Of a stretch of 64,000 bases of DNA, positions 1-11,192 are shown in pieces (position 1 is the stretch's first letter; the number at the start of each line of letters is the position of its first letter). The notes under the pieces are model-generated. The model ran no database searches. It had not been told where the DNA came from and saw only the letters and a list, made by a program, of their open reading frames with translations. The translations under genes were made by a program, and so were the position numbers. Origin of the DNA: Thereva unica (lineage: Eukaryota; Arthropoda; Insecta; Diptera; Therevidae); assembly GCA_949987705.1 (NCBI GenBank), contig CATLJY010000023.1, forward strand, positions 1 through 64,000, read 5' to 3'.

Positions 1-33
1 TCAAAAGCTAGAAGAATTGTGGAAAACACATTT

Positions 34-254
34 TGTAGGGCGTATTGGGGTATTTTAGAGAAAACACACTGTTCACTACTAAATAGACAATCATGGTGTC
101 GGTCCGTAGTGCGGTACTTCGGAGCCAAGCAGTCAAGATGTTACTGTCTGCCTGAACAAAGTCGGGCCCTTTATTTATACCCAAAAGTTCTACAGCTCTG
201 ACTAATACAATCATAAGTTCTTAAAACTAAAAGAGTTGCCAGCGCCGTGTTACA
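34..254 (-). repeat. 3' LTR of Gypsy element A
   Basis: Direct repeat of 10252-10440 with TG...CA termini. A purine tract in the element's sense (minus strand, 255-266) abuts it as expected for the polypurine tract. This copy is about 30 bp longer than the other LTR because of an extra block around 92-125. Confidence 0.85.
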
Positions 255-911
255 GTCTCCCCTTCTGTTCATGAAGACGTCTCGGCGAATGGAACAGCAT
301 GGATGATCCTCACACTTTCCTTTTTGGCCGACCACGTTTCCGGATAGGAGCGACTGGTGCTGGTCAGAGCTGAAGTATGATATGTCCCGATGATATTTTT
401 AGGATCTGCTAGTTCATACGAAGTAGGCCCTTTATGACACAATATGACATAGGGACCATCTCTTCTAGGGGCGAGTTTGGAGGTGAAGCGTTGGCTGCAT
501 TTACTGCAGGAGTGTGACGTTACCCAGACGATTTCTCCGGACTGATAGTCAGGGTCAGCTCTTCTATGTTGGTCCTTGTATGTTTTTCGTTGATCCTGCT
601 TCTTTTCCATTGTTTCTCGAGCATTTTGCAAAATGTTACCTAGTGCGGACAGATATGGCGTTATTACAGGTATAAAATTATCGGATTTTATGATGAGGCG
701 AAGGTCCCGAATGTCAGGTAAGCGGCGCTGTATCCGGTGCTGTCACAGAAAGCGGTGTTCATCACGAAGCGTATCGCGGGCAGGTAAAGATACCATTCAT
801 TATGTCTCTCGCCAACTAGTACAACTGAGTTTTTAAATCACGGTTCTTTCGTTCAACAGGGTTGGCCTGTGGGTGATATACTGGTGTAAAGTTATGCTTT
901 ATATCCAAACA
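255..911 (-). pseudogene. pol: Integrase C-terminal region of Gypsy element A
   Basis: The minus-strand frame at 269-631 encodes the integrase C-terminal segment, including a GPY/F-type motif (RRDGPYVI) typical of Ty3/Gypsy integrases. The stretch 632-911 carries the rest of the integrase in frames broken by stops. It is the downstream half of the integrase whose core lies at 8337-8688. The two halves were separated by the BEL insertion, whose target duplication gtagg lies at 912-916 and 8332-8336. It is not functional. Confidence 0.75.
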
Positions 912-916
912 GTAGG

Positions 917-1240
917 TGTACACTTTCGTGGTTGATTTCTAGCCTTGAATTTCTAAAAGACTAGAATAATTACTCAAGAGTTCATTAAATTAATATTTAT
1001 AATTTATTGTAATCAATTTCTTTTACAAAAGGTTACCCTTGTTAGCCCTTTTTTATTTAATTTTTTTTTTTATTTACGTTAAGATGATGCTCCTATGTTT
1101 CAAGACATCCTATTTGTATTGTATTTTTTATTCCAAAGTAAAATTTAATTTATAAAGACGTAGCCCACTAGATTAGACTAAAAACTAAGAATCCCGCAGT
1201 CAGTAAAACTCATACAAGTATCTTGTAGTGGGATTGAACA
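917..1240 (-). repeat. 3' LTR of BEL element 1
   Basis: Starts TGTACACTTT and ends GATTGAACA. It is almost identical to 8009-8331. The TSD gtagg lies immediately to its left at 912-916. Confidence 0.93.
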
Positions 1241-1566
1241 TACTCCCCCGGCTGAGAGATATTCGATCAGAAAGTTAAAATTTTATAAAGTAGGTACTTA
1301 ATATAACAGTATAGTTTCATAGAATAGTTAAATAGAATTGTAATACAATTAATAATAAGAGCGACCCAATATAAACATAACATACGGCATAAATTAAAAG
1401 TTTACAAAGAAATATTTTCTTTTCTTCAATTATTTGGATTGACATCTATAGGCAAAGGGGCCAGCTTCTTTACGCATCTGATTACTTCACCCATTTTGGT
1501 CTTCAAACGCACGGTCCTGATGATTCCGTCTTGACCAGGAAAGGTTTCGATGACTCTGCCTAGACG

Positions 1567-4046
1567 CTATTGTAAAGGGGGTAGATTTTCATCTCGTAGC
1601 ATAACTATAGTACCATTCTTGATATGATGACCACCTCCCGTCCAATGATATCGGATATTTAATTCGTTTATATACTCTTTATGCCATCTGGTCCAGAAGT
1701 CTTGCTTGACTTTTTGTATGTGCTGCCACTTGGAAAGGCGGTTACTTGGCACATCTGAAAGATCTTTTTCGGGCAAACTCGACAGAGAATCACCAATTAA
1801 GAAGTATAAAGGAGTCAGTACATTAAGATCATTAGGATCTGAGGAAATAGGAGTCAACGGTCGCGAATTAAGTACAGCTTCTATTTCCACAACTAAGGTG
1901 TTGAATTGCTCCCATGTAAAGAGTTCCACTCCTACTACACGTTTTAAGTGATGTTTAAATGACTTAACGGCAGCCTCCCAAATGCCGCCAAAATGTGGAG
2001 AGCTGGGAGGGTTAAAACTGAGGCGCTAAATAATTATGTACTTTTTCATTATGGATCTTAGAGGAGAGGAAACGTAATATGTCTTGTAATTCGTTTCTAG
2101 CTCCCACGAAATTGGTACCATTATCAGATTGTATGAATGAACATTTTCCTCGTCGAGATATAAAACGCTTGAGAGCAGCTATAAAGGCTTCAGTAGTGAG
2201 ATCACTCACAACTTCTAGATGTACAGCCTTTGTGGAGAGACATATAAATATGGAAACGTATACCTTGATTTTGTTTCTATTTCTCAGCTTCTTTTCTTTG
2301 ATAATCTATACCTACATTGGTAAAAGGCCTAGTAGCAATAGTTCTCACATTAGGTAAATCGCTCATCACATAGTTGACTGGTAGAGGTCTTGCTCTGGCG
2401 CACCGTACACAGTTACGAATAACCTTGCGAACTTGATTTCTTCCGTCCAAGGGCCAATATTTCTGTCTCATCGAATATAGCGTTGATTGTATACCTCCAT
2501 GCAAATTCTTAAGGTGCTCCTTTTTGATTAAAAGTTGTGTAATGTGATGCGACTTTGGTATGATAATGGGGTGCTTTTGATTATAAGAATATGAAGAATG
2601 ACCTAATCGGCCGCCTACACGTATCAATCCTTCTTTGTCAATGAAGGGATTAAGAGGCAATAGTTTCATCAACAATTTATAATCGAGAGCGAACTCTGCT
2701 CTTTGAGTTAGCTGAAGAATTCTAATGGATGAAACTTCGAGTTCGTCTGCTGTTATAAGTCCGGTTCTGCGATTAGAAGGTCTCACCCGTAAACATATCG
2801 CAATTATACGTTGTAAACGCAAATAGGAAGAATATCGTTTTAGTATGTCGTCATCTGCAAGACTGGCAATCAATTTGCGCAATATAATTGTATTTGAATA
2901 TGTCCAGCAGCATTAGCACTTCGTAAATAAACACATGCTCCATATGCCATTTCACTAGCGTCACAGAAGCCATGCAATTGTATATCACTACAGTTTTCCA
3001 ATAACATTTTTCGGTCAAATGATATCATTAAGATCCGGTAGTTGGTTAGCAAAAACTTCTTACTTAGTGTGGAGATCCGCAGGTAATGACTCGTCCCAAT
3101 TTATTTTGAGCTTTCACAGATCTTGCATTAATAATTTCACTGTAACTATTACCGGATTAAGTATTCCCAAAGGATCGAATATTTTCGCTACCTCCGAGAA
3201 AATCACTCGTTTAGTCACGCGTTTGTTATCCAATGCTTTTACTGTATAGATAATTGCATCCCGTTCTGAATTCCAATGGACGCCTAGTGTTTTCAACGCT
3301 GTATCATTGTTATTTTTTAAAGATAATTTTACATTACAATCTGGTATGGTATCTAAAACTTCAGAAGCGTTTGATGCACATTGACGAAGGTTGAATCCTC
3401 CTGATTGTAGCAACGCGCTCATGTCTTTTCTTAATTGAACTACTTCGTCAATTGTGTTGACACCGGTGAACAAATCATCGACGTATAAATCTCGCTTTAG
3501 GATTGTTGCGGCTTGCTTATAACGATGGCCCTCGTCGTCTGCAAGTTGATTTAAACAGCGAGTGGCTAAAAATGACGCAGGTTCAAGGCCAAAAATTAAT
3601 CTATTGAATTGATATGTTGAATACTCTCCGCTTTCCTCTTTCCATAAAATGCGTAGATATGCTTGATCCTCCTCTCGTACTCTGATTTGTAAATACATTT
3701 TTTCAATGTCTCCTGTTAATACATAGTTATGGAGTCTAAATCTAAGGAGAAGTGAAAAAATATCACTTTGAATAGTAGGACCTGATAAGAGAGCATCATT
3801 AAGCGATAAACTACTCTCTTTGAATACAGCTTGATGTGGTAAATAGAATCCTCGCCCTGATTGGTTATTTATTTTAGTCATAAAACCAAGGCAGAGATAA
3901 TCGCTCATGGCATTACGGTATTGTATCTGCAGCTTAGGATTACGATGCAATCGTCTTTCTAATGATTGTAGACGCTTAAAAGCCATATGTTGAGATTCTC
4001 CTAGCTGATCCTTTTTGCTGTTGAACGGTAGAGATATAATATATCT
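1567..4046 (-). pseudogene. pol: BEL/Pao pol remnant (RT, RNase H, integrase)
   Basis: Read on the minus strand, 3114-4035 encodes the BEL reverse transcriptase, with YVDD in DLYVDDLFTG. The segment 2870-3052 carries the start of RNase H (GFCDAS, first catalytic Asp). 2277-2882 carries the integrase zinc-binding region, with the His pair in the HLKNLHGG region and the CVRCAR cysteines. 2012-2209 carries the integrase core (SDNGTNFVGA), and 1567-1929 the C-terminal DUF5641-type domain. Most of RNase H after its first Asp is missing: the zinc-binding region follows at once, so a few hundred codons were lost. Several frame changes separate the blocks. It cannot encode a working polymerase. Confidence 0.85.
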
Positions 4047-4051
4047 GCCAT

Positions 4052-5798
4052 TGTTACGTAACAGATATCTTCAGCAAAAAAACCTAAAACACAACACAAT
4101 GCAATACAAACATGTAAACATAAACAAATAAACAAAAATCATTAATAAAATAACAAAATATATTATCCCTATAAAATTCATTTCTAAAACTATAACTAAA
4201 TTAAACTAATAAAAAAAATAAACCTACATCTAAATAAAATTTAAACTAACTACTAACTAAAACCAAAAAAAGTACCTGAAAAGAGAGAAGGATTAAAAAT
4301 TGATTAACAAATAAATAAATCATTACCTGGAAGGCGCCTGGGCTAAGTGCCTTCAACTAAAAAGAGTCCAAAAAGCAGGGCTCAATATCTAAAATTAAAT
4401 AAATAAAATAAAATAAATAAAATAAACGTTAAAAAATATATAAAAATATTCAAAACTAAATTCTACTTACCCAATTTTATTACGACATGTAGAAATGTCA
4501 ATTCCAATCAGAAAGCTCAAAAGCTTCAAGCTGGGGTGAGATCAGAATAAACCAATTTGGTCTAAACTCAAAAGTTATACGACTTTAAACGTGTATAACA
4601 GCTTTCTCCCCCCCAGCTTTAAGCTTTCGATCGAATGCGTCTGATCTATAAAGTTCACAGCAGCAGCACGAACTTGGCTTTTTAAGTTTCACATTCCGTC
4701 CAAGGAAATTCTCAACGCAGCACATTTATCAGACAGGCATTGGCCGTCGCAGAGTAGAGGCAGGCATTTTGTCGTCTCATTTTAATAAAATTAGAGGCAG
4801 GCATTTTGCCGTCTCATTGTAATAAAAATTAATTTTTCTTTTCAGGAATTAGATAGGTAATTTACCGTCTAACATAAAACACTTTGGCAGGCATTAGTCG
4901 CCAAGTTAGGGCTTTAGATAACCGATTGGTTTCACCGTTGGTTCGGGGGTTAGTTTATAGCAGAAATTAATTGGTTTGAGTATTGGTGACAGGCATTAGA
5001 ACTATACCAAAAATAGGAAAATAATTCATATTTCCCTACGTGTTTTAAACAGGGAATTTCAAAGGTTTTACGTACTTTGAAAGTCCTTGTCGCATTTTCA
5101 TAAACAAAAATATAAATATACAAAATTGAGACTAACTAGGGATTTTTGAAGGTTAGGATATACCTCAAACATCCCAAAGTAATATTCATATATGTTGAAG
5201 GCTCCAAAACACAGGTGAATGTGAAATTACTTTTAAGTGGAACCAAAAAACAGACAAAAGCTCGCAGAAGGTTCTTCTATGTATTTAAGTGGTTAATAAG
5301 ACCAAAATTAATATTATATTGATTTCACTAAGCAATAGTGGCCAAGTTTAAGCTCAAAGAGCACGTCTTGCAAGAAGCAAGTATTATACGGCACTTATTG
5401 CGGTGATTGAACGCCAAGTGTTTGTAGCGGCGTATATTTCAAGGGAAATTTTCCCAAAAGTTTAGAGTACCTCCGAGCTTTGTTTCTTATAAAATCTTTG
5501 GACAAATAGTAATTATTATTTCATTACAGATATCCAGGAATTATCCGGATTAATTATAAGATAATTTTAAATTGACCTTCAGTCAAATTAATCTGCATTT
5601 TCATTTTTAAAAAAGTATTTAATTAAAATTAGAATTTAAATAGATTTAATTAGTTTTTATAATATTTAGGAGAAATTATATTTGAATTTTAAACCACTCC
5701 TGCATTTTTATCAGAGACCTATCCTTTTACAGCATTTTCTAAAGATTTGAAAGTAATATTTAAAAATTTTATTATTTTCGGCGTCTCGCGCCGAAACA
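4052..5798. mobile_element. Lone LTR-like insertion in BEL element 1
   Basis: A 1747-bp block without coding potential starts TGTTACGTAACA and ends GCCGAAACA. It is flanked by the 5-bp duplication gccat (4047-4051 and 5799-5803). It splits the BEL pol exactly where the protease-RT junction should be continuous. TG...CA ends plus a 5-bp TSD and no second LTR point to a solo LTR of an unrelated family. It contains short repeats built around the word ggcaggcatt (4756-4829 and nearby) and a pyrimidine-rich tract near 4605-4620. A small non-autonomous element is an alternative. Confidence 0.75.
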
Positions 5799-7829
5799 GC
5801 CATCGTCGGCACGTTGAATATGTTTTTGGAAATGTTTCTCGCACTCCGTTTCCTCATCCGATAGGTGTTTGGTAGTGCAAATCTCTTCGAGCTCCCAAAA
5901 CCTTGAAATATCTTCTTGTAAATTCACTAGGTGGCATTTAGCCATATGATTTGGTTTATTATATAAAGAAAGATTGCCTCCAATGATCCAACCAAGTCGA
6001 GTTTTCTGGAGAATCAGATCAGGTTCTTGAGGTGATGAGAGCACAACTTGATCAACACAAAGAGCCGCTAAGGTAGTGCCTGATCCTAATAATACTTGTA
6101 CTTGAGCAGGCTTATGGAATTCTGGATCCGCTAACTGTAAATTGGAAGGTATATTACAACGTTTACGATCTATTAGTTGACTACATAGGAGTAGCCTAAG
6201 TGATATTATTGGCACTACTAGAAAATCAAGAGTTTTCTGATACACATTTAATCGAGATTTTATTGTTGCCGTAATGATATATTGAGAAACGGTTGCTAGA
6301 TTATTCAATCCATCGACGGGAATGTAACAACTTTGTTTAGGTAATTCCAGCATAGAAGCCGAGGCGTTGGTTATAAAATTTCTTGTTGAACCGGTATCAA
6401 TAATTGCACGACATATAACTGAAGTATTATTTTTATGAGATATATGAATCAATGCGGTTGGAATAATATCATCTGAAGATGTTTGCAGAGTGAAAGATTT
6501 ATCTTGGCCCGACTGTAGCGAAAAAGTCGCCTTCGTAGTTGCATCTGATGGAGATGTGGAGTCCCTTGGAATATTGGAATCAATCTTCTGGGGCTGAGTA
6601 GGGCCAATTATATGAAGAAATGTATGATGTCTCTCGCGGCACACATGGCAGGAACCTGCCTTACAGTCCCTCACAGTATGGTCTTTTCCAAGGCAATTAA
6701 AACAAAGAGAATTCTGATCAACTAATTGTCTTCTTTGTATTATAGACAACGAACGAAATATAGGACACTTAAAAATTATATGTTGATGTTGGCAGGCAGG
6801 GCATGCTATCGGGCTGCCTATAGCGTTTTTATTCGAACTAATTACAAATGCTTGACCACGACTCTAGTTTGGCCCTTTGCGAGATATTTTATTATCAGTC
6901 TGATGTTTATTGTTTAGTTCTCTGCTGTATGATGTTGTGTTTTCGGTGCAGCCTCCGCGCTTCTCTAAAAAGTTTAGAAGGTGTGAATATGATGGCATCT
7001 TATTGTCGGCCAATGTAGTTTCCCATTGGTAAAGAAGATTTTCATTAATTTTCGTAGTGAGTAGATATATGATGCAACTATCCCACTGCTCTACGGGTTC
7101 TCCTAGACCTTTAAGGGCGCGAATATGCTGTCGAAAAGTATCAATTAGTTCATCAATAGCGCTGGGGCTATCTCTTGGTAGACGTGGTAATCGATGTAAT
7201 ATAGATCAATGTCGAAGGATAACACGTCGTGAATTATCATATTTATTAGTTAATATAGCCCAGGCTTCGTCATAATTATCACTAGTACTTTCTATTGAGT
7301 CGACAACTCGTGCCGCTTCATCTGTCAAGCACGATTGCAAATATTGTAATTTATCCACTTTTGGTATATTATTATTGTCACCAATTCGAGCAGAAAATTT
7401 ATCCTTAAAGGCCTGCCACTTTTCTATAGAACCATCGAACTTAGGTAATGTTATTTCAGGCAGCTTTATTACGCCATGTGTGTAAACCCTAGCCTCCTTC
7501 TGCTGGCTGTCACTATTTAAATTGGAATTTTGAGTTTCTAGAGCTATTCGAATCAATTTGCGAGTTTCTGCCAACACGCAATTGTAATTATTTTCCATTG
7601 TTTCGAGCTCACTGTTATGCAATTCCTCGGAATCTGAATCTTGAAGCATTAATTCTTCATGAATCTCGTGTACGTTTTTAAAATGACTTGTCAAGGCTTC
7701 AATCTTCACCTGTAACTCGTCTAAATCTGGAGAATTTCGTGCAGTTGAAAGATAATTCCTGAATTTGGTGATACGCGTTTTGATGTCGGCTCGTCTGCGC
7801 TTGAGAATAGCTACAGGATTTGGAGTCAT
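5799..7829 (-). pseudogene. gag: BEL/Pao gag-protease remnant
   Basis: 7206-7829 (minus) begins with ATG and encodes the BEL/Pao gag domain (DUF1759-type; motif LPKFDGSIEKWQAFKDKF). It shifts frame near 7206. 5799-6749 encodes zinc knuckles (CFNCLGKDHTVRDC and CHVCRERHH) and then the BEL-type aspartic protease (DTGSTRNFI) and the linker to RT. The protein would run on into the RT at 4046, but the insertion at 4052-5798 interrupts it and gives a false C-terminus. Stops or shifts between 6750 and 7206 break the rest. Confidence 0.85.
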
Positions 7830-8008
7830 TGTATATATGTATTTAGTTTACTTGGACAGCGCTTGCACTTTCAGTGAGTTCCTGTTGGATGTTGTTTAAT
7901 ATATTATAAGCTTCCTCACTTCGCTTTCGCTGAGTAGTGACAAGCTTTGTATATGGCTTAGTGATTTTATTCTCCGGACGCACCGATCCGACTCGAAGGA
8001 CCAAATTT

Positions 8009-8331
8009 TGTACACTTTCGTGGTTGATTTCTAGCCTTGAATTTCTAAAAGACTAGAATAATTACTCAAGAGTTCATTAAATTAATATTTATAATTTATT
8101 GTAATCAATTTCTTTTACAAAAGGTTACCCTTGTTAGCCCTTTTTTATTTTATTTTTTTTTTATTTACGTTAAGATGATGCTCCTATGTTTCAAGACATC
8201 CTATTTGTATTGTATTTTTTATTCCAAAGTAAAATTTAATTTATAAAGTCGTAGCCCACTAGATTAGACTAAAAACTAAGAATCCCGCAGTCAGTAAAAC
8301 TCATACAAGTATCTTGTAGTGGGATTGAACA
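8009..8331 (-). repeat. 5' LTR of BEL element 1
   Basis: Near-identical partner of 917-1240. On the minus strand it is followed by a primer-binding-site-like stretch (tggtccttcgagtcggatc, 7987-8005). The second copy of the TSD gtagg is at 8332-8336. Confidence 0.92.
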
Positions 8332-8336
8332 GTAGG

Positions 8337-10250
8337 TTATCTGTTGCATAACAGCACTTATGAATTGTGTACCGTTGTCACTTACTATTCTTCGGGGCAG
8401 TCCGTATCGAAAGAAAATTTCGCTTATGAGTGTTTGGGCGCATTGCATCGCGGTGGCTTCTGTTAAGGTAAATAGTTCTACCCATCTACGTCCTAAATCT
8501 TCCACAATAAATATCCATTTAAATCCTTTTTCTGTCTCAGGAAGTGGTCCAAACAAATCCATGGCTAAGACTTCAAACCTTTGTTGTAACACAGGTGTCT
8601 GTACAAGGCCAGCTGGCTTCAGATTGTTAACTTTATATTTTTGGCATTCTAAACATTTCTTACAGTATAGAGTGACTTCGTGACGCATTCCAGGCTAGAA
8701 ATATCTTGCTGCTATTCTTCGAAGAGTTCTTTCGACTCTGTAGTGTCCTGCAGTAGGTGCATCATGGTAAGTATGAAGAATCTCCGACCGTTCTTGTCTA
8801 GGTACAACTTGTTGAGCCTCTTCACTGTCCTTGTCTGGGGAGTATCTGTAAAGCACACCTCCTGATAACAAGTATCCGCGAGAAGTCCATCGAGAAGTAT
8901 CTTCCACCGATTTGCCTGACTCGATAGAGTTAATTATTTTCCAAACTTCCGGGTATTCTAATTGTTGTTGGCGGACTTCTTGCGCATCTTGATGGGTGCG
9001 CATCTTGATGGGTGCGCATCTTGATGGCGTATATTGATTGCGGTAGTGCAGATCCCGCAAGTTTCCATCCTATCTTCGTCGCAAATTGGTCTGGAAAGGG
9101 CATCTGCTAGCACGTTGACTTCCCCAGGAATATACTGGATATTTAAATTGTAAGGCTGCAACTGCAATGCCCATCGGGCTAAACGACCACTGGGCGTCTT
9201 GAGCGTCATAAGCCACTTTAATGGTTGGTGGTCGGATGCGATATTGACTTCGTTCCCTTCGATGTAACCTCTGAACTTCGACACGGCCCAGACGACTGCT
9301 AGCGCCTCTTTTTCGGTTGTGCTGTAATTCCTTTCGGCGGGGGTGAGAAGACGGCTTGCATATTCGATTGGCCTTTCTTCCGAGCCCTCCCCATAGAGTA
9401 AAGCTGCTCCTAGAGCGTTGCTGCTGGCGTTAGTTCGTAGGGTGTAGGATCTGCTTTCATTGGCTTGTTGCAAGATGGGAGCCGAAGTGAGTTTATTTTT
9501 GAGTGTAGAAAAAGCTTTGTTTTGCTTCGCTCCCCAAGTCCATTGAGACTTCTTCGTCAAGTTGGAAAATGGTCGCGCTATGTCTGCGAAATTTGGGATG
9601 AATCGTCGTACCAAGAACACATTTGTAGGAAGGATATCAAGTGCTTCAAATTCTTTGGATGTGGCATGTTAGTTATTGTCGCAACTTTGTTAGGGTCGAC
9701 TTTGATTCCGTCCTCATTTATGATGTGGCCGAGATACTTAATTTCAGAGCAACCAAAATTACATTTGCTTCGGTTTGCTCTAAGTTGAAACTCTGCAAGT
9801 ATAGTTTACTTTTTTAACGCCTGTGTCATTTCCTCAAATGATTCGCAAAGGATCATCCAGGTAGGCAAGTATACGAACACCTTTACACTTGCTCTTCAAT
9901 TGGTCAATTTGCCTTTGGAATGTAACAGAAGCATTACGAAGACCGAAGGGCATTCGTTTAAATCGATAAGTTCCAAACGGAACAGTGAAGGCGGTTTTGT
10001 CGACATCGTCACTATGCATCGGTACCTGCCAAAATCCGGCTAATAGGTCGAGTGTAGACATGTACTTGAAATTAGCTGTGGAATGCAATAAGTCATCCAT
10101 CCTCGGTAAAGGGTAACGATCAGCTAGTGTTATTGCGTTTATGGGTCGGTAGTCCACGCATAGCCTTATACCTCCATCCTTCTTGGGAACCATTATTACT
10201 GGTGACGACCAAGGAAATTCGCAGGGCTCGATGATGTCCATTTGCAACAT
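8337..10250 (-). pseudogene. pol: Gypsy element A polymerase remnant (RT, RNase H, integrase)
   Basis: 9834-10250 encodes the RT fingers and palm, with the catalytic motif in AYLDDPL. 8958-9620 encodes the RT thumb and RNase H, but the first RNase H aspartate reads Asn (RTNASSNALG), while Glu (TEKEA), Asp (ASDHQP) and Asp (ADALSRP) remain. 8695-9060 carries the zinc-binding region. 8337-8688 carries the integrase core with Asp in AMDLFGP and Asp in SDNGTQF. Frameshifts occur near 9630-9834 and at the 16-bp triplication 8981-9027. The N-terminal part (gag, protease) is absent. Confidence 0.85.
8981..9027. repeat. 16-bp tandem triplication in Gypsy A pol
   Basis: The 16-base word tgcgcatcttgatggg occurs at 8981-8996, 8997-9012 and (15 bases) 9013-9027. 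Two extra 16-bp copies add 32 bases, which is not a multiple of three, so the reading frame changes exactly here. Confidence 0.95.
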
Positions 10251-10251
10251 T

Positions 10252-10440
10252 TGTAGGGCGTATTGGGGTATTTTAGAGAAAACACACTGTTCACTACTAA
10301 ATAGACAATCTTGGTGATCAAGATGTTACTGTCTGCCTAAACAAAGTCGGGCCCTTTATACCCAAAAACTTTAACTTATAACTCTAACTAATACAAACAT
10401 AAGTTCTTAAAACTAAAAGAGTTGCCAGCGCCGTGTTACA
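10252..10440 (-). repeat. 5' LTR of Gypsy element A
   Basis: Partner of 34-254, with TG...CA ends and the TSD copy attt at 10441-10444. It joins RT coding sequence at 10250 with no leader, gag or protease between. Confidence 0.85.
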
Positions 10441-10505
10441 ATTTGTAATTTTGTCGCAAAAAATTAGAATTCACCATAGGTGCATTAAATACTCACCAAA
10501 CACCT

Positions 10506-10897
10506 GAGCAGTTCTGTGCACCTCGTTGCCAAATTTTATAAATAATGTTCTATCATTTCCCCTCTTTTTAGTTAAAACGGCAACAAACACTGAAAAAACT
10601 CAACAAAATAATTTGGGAAGGGATGCGCGCATGCCGAATGAATAAAGTTAATTTATCTTTCTATGTGTTGAGCAGAGCTTTTAAATACATGTAAAGCCCC
10701 TGCTCAACAAAGGCAGTTTATCCAACATAATAAGCATAATTTTACTTTAATTATGCGAAATATTTCTCATTTCTAAATTTAAAATAATTTAAAAAAAATG
10801 CTGAAAAAAATTCCTTTGAATAAATGAGCGTTTTCATTCATAAACCGACAGTTCCCCGCAGTCGCAAGCAACAAAACCTTCCCGGGCAGAAGCGCGT
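10506..10897. repeat. Dispersed non-coding repeat, copy 1
   Basis: Matches 63512-63905 in the same orientation over about 390 bp with scattered substitutions and small gaps. Shared words include ttgccaaattttataaat and taataagcataattttac. No coding potential. The family is unknown. 10898-11008 shows nothing recognisable. Confidence 0.8.
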
Positions 10898-11008
10898 ATG
10901 CGACTGGCAGGAAACGTCAACATCAACAATCTAGTAATCAAAGTGATAAAAACACAAATTTCGTATTTTTCAGTAGAAATTACTACAAATTATTTCTGTA
11001 GCATATTA

Positions 11009-11192
11009 GTCCAGGCGCCACAGCAGTGAAACCTAGAACTTTTGGTTTTGGCGTGATGTAACGGACTTTTTTGGTGGAATCGGTCAGAAATGATATCCTC
11101 AACAATATTTAGGGGGTGGTGCGCAAGCATGACACTCCCAGGAAAACTTTTGGTAGCCCAAAAACTGAAAAGTTCACTAAAAATTTGCGCCA
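11009..11192 (+). repeat. Left arm of a 180-bp inverted repeat
   Basis: Near-complement of 13564-13735. It starts around agtccaggcgc and includes tgatgtaacggactttttt. The arms enclose about 2.4 kb. They could be terminal inverted repeats of a DNA transposon, but no transposase and no clear target duplication are visible. Confidence 0.75.

Larger units (their letters stand above)
917..8331 (-). mobile_element. Defective BEL/Pao element 1 nested in Gypsy A
   Basis: LTRs at 917-1240 and 8009-8331 (324 and 323 bp, TG...CA) differ by about two substitutions and a poly-T length change. The 5-bp target duplication gtagg flanks them. A minus-strand polypurine tract (gggggagta) lies at 1241-1249. The coding region has gag, zinc knuckle, protease, RT, RNase H and integrase in BEL/Pao order but is full of frameshifts and a deletion. 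The insertion splits the integrase of Gypsy A and is itself split by the insertion at 4052-5798. Confidence 0.92.
34..10440 (-). mobile_element. Deleted Ty3/Gypsy element A, host of a nested BEL
   Basis: A minus-strand Ty3/Gypsy retrotransposon is bounded by LTRs at 34-254 and 10252-10440. Both begin TGTAGGG and end GTGTTACA. A 4-bp target duplication, attt, lies at 30-33 and 10441-10444. The inner content is only polymerase: the right LTR abuts the reverse-transcriptase domain directly, so leader, gag and protease are missing. The pol region is interrupted at 912-8336 by a BEL/Pao insertion. The LTRs differ by a roughly 30-bp gap and several substitutions, so this is the oldest layer of the nest. 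Confidence 0.88.
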
